Shown here piece by piece: positions 59,480-64,000 of a DNA stretch of 64,000 nt (positions are counted from its first letter, which is position 1; every line of letters starts with the position of its first letter). The stretch lies in NCBI GenBank assembly GCA_021730945.1, contig JAKFYH010000013.1, forward strand, positions 124,001-188,000, in the 5' to 3' direction. The notes beneath the pieces are model-generated. The model was not told the DNA's origin. It saw nothing but the letters and a program-made list of their open reading frames with translations, and did not search any database. Source of the stretch: Acidobacteriota bacterium. GTDB lineage: Bacteria > Acidobacteriota > Vicinamibacteria > Vicinamibacterales > UBA2999. The translations under genes were made by a program, and so were the position numbers.

Positions 59480-61759
59480 ATGAAATCGATTGCTCAACTG
59501 ATTGCCGAAGAACTGAATGTCCGTGTACTGCAAGTGGACGCCGCGGTCGCGCTGCTCGATGACAAGGCCACCGTGCCGTTCATCGCCCGCTACCGGAAGG
59601 AAGTGACCGGCGGCCTGGACGACACCCAGTTGCGCCTGCTCGAGGAACGGCTCACCTACCTGCGCGACCTCGACGAGCGCCGCGCCGCGATCCTGAAGAG
59701 CATTGAGGAGCAGGGCAAGCTGACACCGCAACTGGCCGCCGCCATCGGCGACGCCGCCACCAAGGCACGGCTCGAAGATCTCTACCTGCCCTACAAGGTG
59801 AAGCGGCGGACCAAGGCGCAAATCGCGCGCGAGGCCGGACTCGAGCCGCTGGCGCTTGGCTTGTGGCATGACCCGGATCTCAATCCAGAGACAACGGCGG
59901 CCGGCTATGTTGACGTCGAGAAGGGCGTCGCCGATCCGGCTGCCGCGCTCGAAGGCGCTCGCTGGATCCTGATGGAGACCTTCGCCGAAGACGCCGAACT
60001 CGTCGGTGGCCTGCGCACGCTGTTGTGGGAGCGCGGCGAGTGGAAGTCGGCGGTCGTGCCCGGCAAGCAAGCCGAGGGCGTGAAGTACTCGGACTACTTC
60101 GCCGCCACCGAGCAGTTGAAGCTGGTGCCCGCCCATCGCACGCTGGCCCTGCTGCGCGGACGCAAGGAAGGGTTTCTTCGGGTCGCGGTCTCGCTGCCAG
60201 ACGAGGGTGACGGCCCGGCCGAACCGGAACGCCGCATCGCCGGCCGCGCCAAGATCGAGAACCGCGGCCGCGCCGCCGACAAGTGGCTGGCGGAAACCGT
60301 GCGCTGGACCTGGAAGGTCAAGCTGCTCGGCCATCTCGAGCTCGATGCCGAGCAACGCCTGCGTGAGCAGGCCGAGGCCGAGGCGATTGAGGTCTTCGGC
60401 CGCAACCTCCACGACCTGCTGCTGGCGGCGCCGGCGGGCCAGCGCGTGACCATGGGCCTCGACCCTGGCATTCGCACCGGCGTGAAAGTGGCGGTGGTCG
60501 ACGGCACCGGCAAGGTCGTGGATACCACCACCGTGTTTCCCCACGAACCCCGCAAGGACTGGGCCGGTTCGCTGCGCGCCCTGGGCCAGCTGGCGCTGAA
60601 GCATGGCGTGCAACTGATCGCGATCGGCAACGGCACCGCCTCGCGCGAGACCGACAAACTGGCCGCCGACCTGATCGCCGGCCTGCCGCAATTGCCGCTG
60701 ACCAAGGTGATGGTGTCGGAGGCCGGCGCCTCGGTCTACTCAGCCTCGGAACTGGCCGCCAGGGAGTTCCCTGATCTCGACGTCTCGCTGCGCGGTGCCG
60801 TGTCGATCGCGCGACGGCTGCAGGATCCCCTCGCCGAGCTGGTGCGCATCGACCCCAAGGCCATCGGCGTCGGCCAGTATCAGCACGATGTCAGCCCATT
60901 CCAGTTGGGCCGCAAGTTGAACGCGGTGGTCGAAGACTGCGTCAACGCGGTGGGGGCCGACCTCAACACCGCCTCGGTGCCGCTGCTGGCCCGGATCTCA
61001 GGCCTCAGCGATACGCTAGCCGGCAATATCGTCGCGTTCCGCGACGCCAACGGCCCGTTCCGCAACCGCAAGCAGTTGCTCAAGGTACCGCGGGTCGGCG
61101 ACCGGACCTTTCAGCAGGCGGCCGGCTTCCTTCGCGTGATGAACGGCGACAACCCGCTCGACGCGTCGGCCGTCCATCCCGAAGCCTACCCGCTGGTGGA
61201 GCGGATTGCCGCCCAAACCGGTGTCGCGATCGGCGAGCTGATCGGCAAGTCGCCGGTCATCCGCACGCTCAAGCCGGAGGACTTCGCCGACACCCAGTTC
61301 GGTGTGCCGACCGTCAAGGACATCCTGGCGGAACTCGACAAGCCCAATCGCGATCCGCGGCCCGAGTTCAAGACCGCGGCGTTCAAGGATGGCGTGCAGG
61401 AACTGCGCGACCTGGTCCCCGGCATGGCGCTCGAAGGCGTGGTGACCAACGTCGCCAACTTCGGCGCGTTCGTCGACATCGGCGTGCATCAGGACGGGTT
61501 GGTGCACGTCTCGCAGCTCGCCGACCGCTTCGTCAAGGATCCGCGGGAAGTGGTCAAGGCCGGCGACATCGTCAAGGTGCGTGTCGTCGAGGTGGATCTC
61601 GAACGCAAGCGCATAGCCCTGACGATGAAGAGTGGTGCCAACCCGCAGGTGCAAACACGCGGGTTCAAGCACGAGGGTTCGATCACGAAGGTTCAACCCA
61701 AGCCAGCCATCGCGAACACCGTGTTTGGCGCGGCGTTCGCGAAGCTTTCTCAGAAGTAG
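59480..61759 (+). CDS. tex: Tex-type transcription accessory protein
   Basis: 759 residues, the usual length. Blocks are KSIAQLIAEELNVR, IARYRKEVTGGLDDTQLR, a YqgF/RNase H-like DPGIRTGVKVAVVD, HhH-like helices near SGLSDTLAGNIVAFRD, and a C-terminal S1 domain (GMALEGVVTNVANFGAFVDIGVHQDGLVH). It binds nucleic acids and affects transcription. ATG 59480 is the family start; an upstream in-frame GTG at 59414 has no support. Confidence 0.93.
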   Translation: MKSIAQLIAEELNVRVLQVDAAVALLDDKATVPFIARYRKEVTGGLDDTQLRLLEERLTYLRDLDERRAAILKSIEEQGKLTPQLAAAIGDAATKARLEDLYLPYKVKRRTKAQIAREAGLEPLALGLWHDPDLNPETTAAGYVDVEKGVADPAAALEGARWILMETFAEDAELVGGLRTLLWERGEWKSAVVPGKQAEGVKYSDYFAATEQLKLVPAHRTLALLRGRKEGFLRVAVSLPDEGDGPAEPERRIAGRAKIENRGRAADKWLAETVRWTWKVKLLGHLELDAEQRLREQAEAEAIEVFGRNLHDLLLAAPAGQRVTMGLDPGIRTGVKVAVVDGTGKVVDTTTVFPHEPRKDWAGSLRALGQLALKHGVQLIAIGNGTASRETDKLAADLIAGLPQLPLTKVMVSEAGASVYSASELAAREFPDLDVSLRGAVSIARRLQDPLAELVRIDPKAIGVGQYQHDVSPFQLGRKLNAVVEDCVNAVGADLNTASVPLLARISGLSDTLAGNIVAFRDANGPFRNRKQLLKVPRVGDRTFQQAAGFLRVMNGDNPLDASAVHPEAYPLVERIAAQTGVAIGELIGKSPVIRTLKPEDFADTQFGVPTVKDILAELDKPNRDPRPEFKTAAFKDGVQELRDLVPGMALEGVVTNVANFGAFVDIGVHQDGLVHVSQLADRFVKDPREVVKAGDIVKVRVVEVDLERKRIALTMKSGANPQVQTRGFKHEGSITKVQPKPAIANTVFGAAFAKLSQK

Positions 61760-61773
61760 CGCCGGCGATCCGG

Positions 61774-62646
61774 CTATCGTCCGCGTGTGACGATCACACG
61801 GACGATCAGTTGGCCGGCATTGTCGCGAACCGGATCGTCGTTGATGCCCAGCCACAGCGGGCCATCACCAGGCATGGGCAGCGGCACGCTCTGGTTGCCG
61901 ATGGCGAACGGTGCGCCATTGCCGATGCGGCCAATCAGGGCGCCCGCCAGCACTGACGGCATGGGCGCACTCGCCACCATGCGCCCCTTCAGTGAGCCAG
62001 ACGCCGATGCCATGTCATCGGCCTCGCCCGACAGCCGGATCTCGCCGTCCGGCGTGAACAGCACGCGGTCGCCGCGGCGAACGGCGATATTGGTCGCCGT
62101 CCACTGGTCGGTGGCACGCACGCGCACGGACCCTTCGGGCACTGCCGGATCGGCGGCCGGCGCCGCGGGTGGCGCCGGGGCCGGCGTGGCTACGGTGGGT
62201 CGCGGGTAGTTCCCCATGTAGAGGCGCGCGACTTCCGCCAACCGGAGCCGCTGCTCGCCGCCGCCGGCCCTGAAGGTGACGCTGCGCGGCTCGTTCGGCT
62301 GGGCCGAGCCGTCGCCACCCTCGATGTTCACCAGCCGGCCGGTCATCACGGCGCCGCGACGCGTGATCAGAATATGATCCGCTCCCTGCGCGGCCTGCGT
62401 CTCGTTGGCTGGCAGGGTGGTGGCATTGCCGCCGACCTCGATCACCAGTACGTCGGCCATGGGAAAGCGCCGTTGATCGTTGGGCGTGACCCGCATATAG
62501 ACCGTGTCGGTCTGCCTAACCCAGTCTTCAAAGCGCCCGGTGACCCGCTCGCCGTTGCGGCGAACGACCGTCACCTGCTCCTGGGCGAAGGGGGCGGCCT
62601 GGCTGACCAGGATCACCACCGCCAGGGTCATCAAGAAGAGCTTCAT
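61774..62646 (-). CDS. Secreted protein with LecA/PA-IL-like lectin domain
   Basis: 290 residues from ATG 62646 (62655 and 62661 are alternatives). A signal peptide (LFLMTLAVVILVSQAAPFAQ) precedes an Arg-rich repeat region and an Ala/Pro linker. The C-terminal domain from about 165 has RVRATDQWTATNIAVRRGDRVLF, PDGEIRLSG, MPSVLAGALIGRIGNG and WLGINDD, which match the PA-IL-like galactose-binding fold. Carbohydrate binding at the cell surface is inferred. It is convergent with tex. Confidence 0.75.
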   Translation of the reverse strand: MKLFLMTLAVVILVSQAAPFAQEQVTVVRRNGERVTGRFEDWVRQTDTVYMRVTPNDQRRFPMADVLVIEVGGNATTLPANETQAAQGADHILITRRGAVMTGRLVNIEGGDGSAQPNEPRSVTFRAGGGEQRLRLAEVARLYMGNYPRPTVATPAPAPPAAPAADPAVPEGSVRVRATDQWTATNIAVRRGDRVLFTPDGEIRLSGEADDMASASGSLKGRMVASAPMPSVLAGALIGRIGNGAPFAIGNQSVPLPMPGDGPLWLGINDDPVRDNAGQLIVRVIVTRGR

Positions 62647-62707
62647 GGTTCTCATAATCATGAGTAGACGTTGAAGTGAACACCCACGTCAACCAGCCGC
62701 CCGTCCG

Positions 62708-64000
62708 CTAGAACCGAACGTTCAGCAGCGCGTAAAGGTTCCGGCCGGGTTCATAGACCCGCACGCCCGAGCGATAGGGATCGCGTTGATACGACAAGTG
62801 CTCGACGTAGGCGCGGTCGAAGAGGTTGGCCATCCCAATCGTGAACTGGGCCGCCCCCACCTGCACGCCGGCGCGGGCGTTGCTGATGAAATAGCCCGGC
62901 GTCATCGACTCCTGCACATCGGCGTTCACGTGATCCTGGGCCGACGAATACACGCCTTCCGCTTCCAGGAAGTAGCCACCGCGAGGCTTCCGCGCGTCGT
63001 AGCGCAACGACAGGCGCGACCGCATCGGCGGAATCTCGGCCAGGTTGGCGCTGGCTATGCCAATCGCCGGCCGGACGTCCTGCCGCCCCCGCACACCCGA
63101 CACATCTCCGGACACGAACACGCGTTCGGTGAGCGAGACCACCGCTTCCACTTCAGCGCCGGTCATGGTCGCGTCGACGTTGGCAAACGAGCGGGCAGTG
63201 GTGCTGACCATCGGCATCGTCATGCCCATGGCCGGCATCGTCGCCGCCGGCATGGTCAGGCGCGATTGCGAGTAGACGGTCACAAAGTCGCGCAGGTCGT
63301 CCCGATAGGCCGAGGCGTTCAGTGACACCCGGGGCCGCTTGTAGGACGCCGTGGCTTCCAGGCCCAGGTTGGCGGTCGTGGCCAGCGCGGGGTTGCCCAC
63401 CCAGTCGGTGCCGGCGCCGGCCACCGCGTAGAACCGTTCCTGCGCGTCGGGAACGCGAGCGGTCAGGCCGATGCCGCCGCTCAATGTGAGATCGGTCGAG
63501 GGCTGCCAGGTCAATCGCGCCTTGGCCGACGGCGCATCGTCGGTGGCCGTCAGCGCGCGGGTATTCTGATAGGCGGCGTAAAGGTCGGTGTTGGCCTTGG
63601 CCGCATCGGCTGCGCTCGAGGCGTGGTCGTAGCGGGCGCCCAGGTCGAGCCGCCAGGCCGCGGCCGGCACGATCGCATGCTCGACATAGACACCGACGGC
63701 GCGGGTCGTGACGTCGGGCAGCGCGTACGAGGGCCGATACTGGCTCATCATCATGGCGCCCTCGGTGCCCCAGAACCGGGTGTAGACCTCGACGCCGGCG
63801 AAGCCGTTGGTCCAGGTCGCTTCCACCTTGCCGCCGGTGGTCTCGGTTCGCGCCAGCGTGCCCATGCTATAGGCACGTGCCGCCGACACCGGCGCCGATG
63901 TGCGGAACTGGTCGGTCATGAAGTGCTTCACCTGGCTGAAGTAACCCTGGGCCCGGATGCCGGCCAGCTTGCCCAGCCCTTTGGTCACGTCATAGCCGGC
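62708..64000 (-). CDS. TonB-dependent receptor, C-terminal part (runs off right edge)
   Basis: At least 430 residues of beta-barrel, closing with NLFDRAYVEHLSYQRDPYRSGVRVYEPGRNLYALLNVRF-type TonB-box-distal strands and a terminal Phe. The frame stays open to 64000, so the plug domain is missing. Between residues about 245 and 262 of the visible part is a Met-rich segment (MPAATMPAMGMTMPM) in a predicted loop. This recalls copper-associated TonB receptors of the OprC type. It lies 47-62 nt upstream of the lectin gene in the same direction. Confidence 0.85.
   Translation of the reverse strand, partial: AGYDVTKGLGKLAGIRAQGYFSQVKHFMTDQFRTSAPVSAARAYSMGTLARTETTGGKVEATWTNGFAGVEVYTRFWGTEGAMMMSQYRPSYALPDVTTRAVGVYVEHAIVPAAAWRLDLGARYDHASSAADAAKANTDLYAAYQNTRALTATDDAPSAKARLTWQPSTDLTLSGGIGLTARVPDAQERFYAVAGAGTDWVGNPALATTANLGLEATASYKRPRVSLNASAYRDDLRDFVTVYSQSRLTMPAATMPAMGMTMPMVSTTARSFANVDATMTGAEVEAVVSLTERVFVSGDVSGVRGRQDVRPAIGIASANLAEIPPMRSRLSLRYDARKPRGGYFLEAEGVYSSAQDHVNADVQESMTPGYFISNARAGVQVGAAQFTIGMANLFDRAYVEHLSYQRDPYRSGVRVYEPGRNLYALLNVRF

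Overview
The window is GC-rich, densely packed bacterial chromosome with no rRNA genes, phage or insertion sequence. The mix of a futalosine-type menaquinone gene, secreted PQQ dehydrogenase, TonB receptor, GH3 and M20 hydrolases, many GTG/TTG starts and abundant short intergenic repeats suggests an environmental Gram-negative, most likely an acidobacterium. That placement is inference only.

Positions 1-22246 form one biosynthetic region for a glycosylated polyketide or lipid. It has an AT-ACP-KS synthase running off the left edge, a deoxysugar set (3,4-ketoisomerase, 2,3-dehydratase, 3-ketoreductase), a cobalamin-type radical SAM enzyme, a GT4 transferase, a GINT1-like protein, a second radical SAM enzyme, an AT-DH protein with its own ACP, two tandem GT1 transferases, and a 2298-residue synthase of order NMO-KS-AT-ACP-KR.

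Positions 22340-28970 hold envelope genes: a DUF481-type barrel, two DUF5132-like helical proteins, a DUF1523-like protein, an ABC exporter with a metal-associated-like N-terminal domain, and a glycosyltransferase-deacetylase fusion. Positions 29011-40421 are general metabolism: tadA, a TPR protein, a PQQ dehydrogenase, tRNA-Arg(ACG) with a 3' tRNA remnant behind it, a Rieske-flavodoxin fusion, a secreted M20 peptidase followed by a free-standing M20 lid domain, a nucleotidyltransferase pair and a GH3 hydrolase.

Positions 40480-49570 carry moaB and moeA and then a compact cluster of GTP cyclohydrolase II, an alkaline-phosphatase-superfamily membrane enzyme, a CDP-alcohol phosphatidyltransferase, a zinc-type dehydrogenase, a 6-pyruvoyl-tetrahydropterin-synthase homologue without the usual zinc/cysteine signature, a GT4, a methyltransferase and a RibD-type reductase. 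I know no described pathway with this set; a GTP-derived, glycosylated, possibly lipid-linked molecule is my best guess and the window's best candidate for an undescribed system.

Positions 49676-64000 hold an outer-membrane barrel, superoxide dismutase, nadA, mqnE, a cobalamin riboswitch controlling btuDCF plus a signal-less BtuF-like protein, a SurA-like isomerase, tex, a LecA-like lectin-domain protein and a TonB receptor with a Met-rich stretch, cut by the right edge.

Two patterns cut across the window. Many genes have a -10-like hexamer only 5-7 nt before the start codon and no Shine-Dalgarno, as expected of leaderless mRNAs. One intergenic repeat family has been built into coding sequence, giving two unrelated exported proteins the same signal-peptide core.
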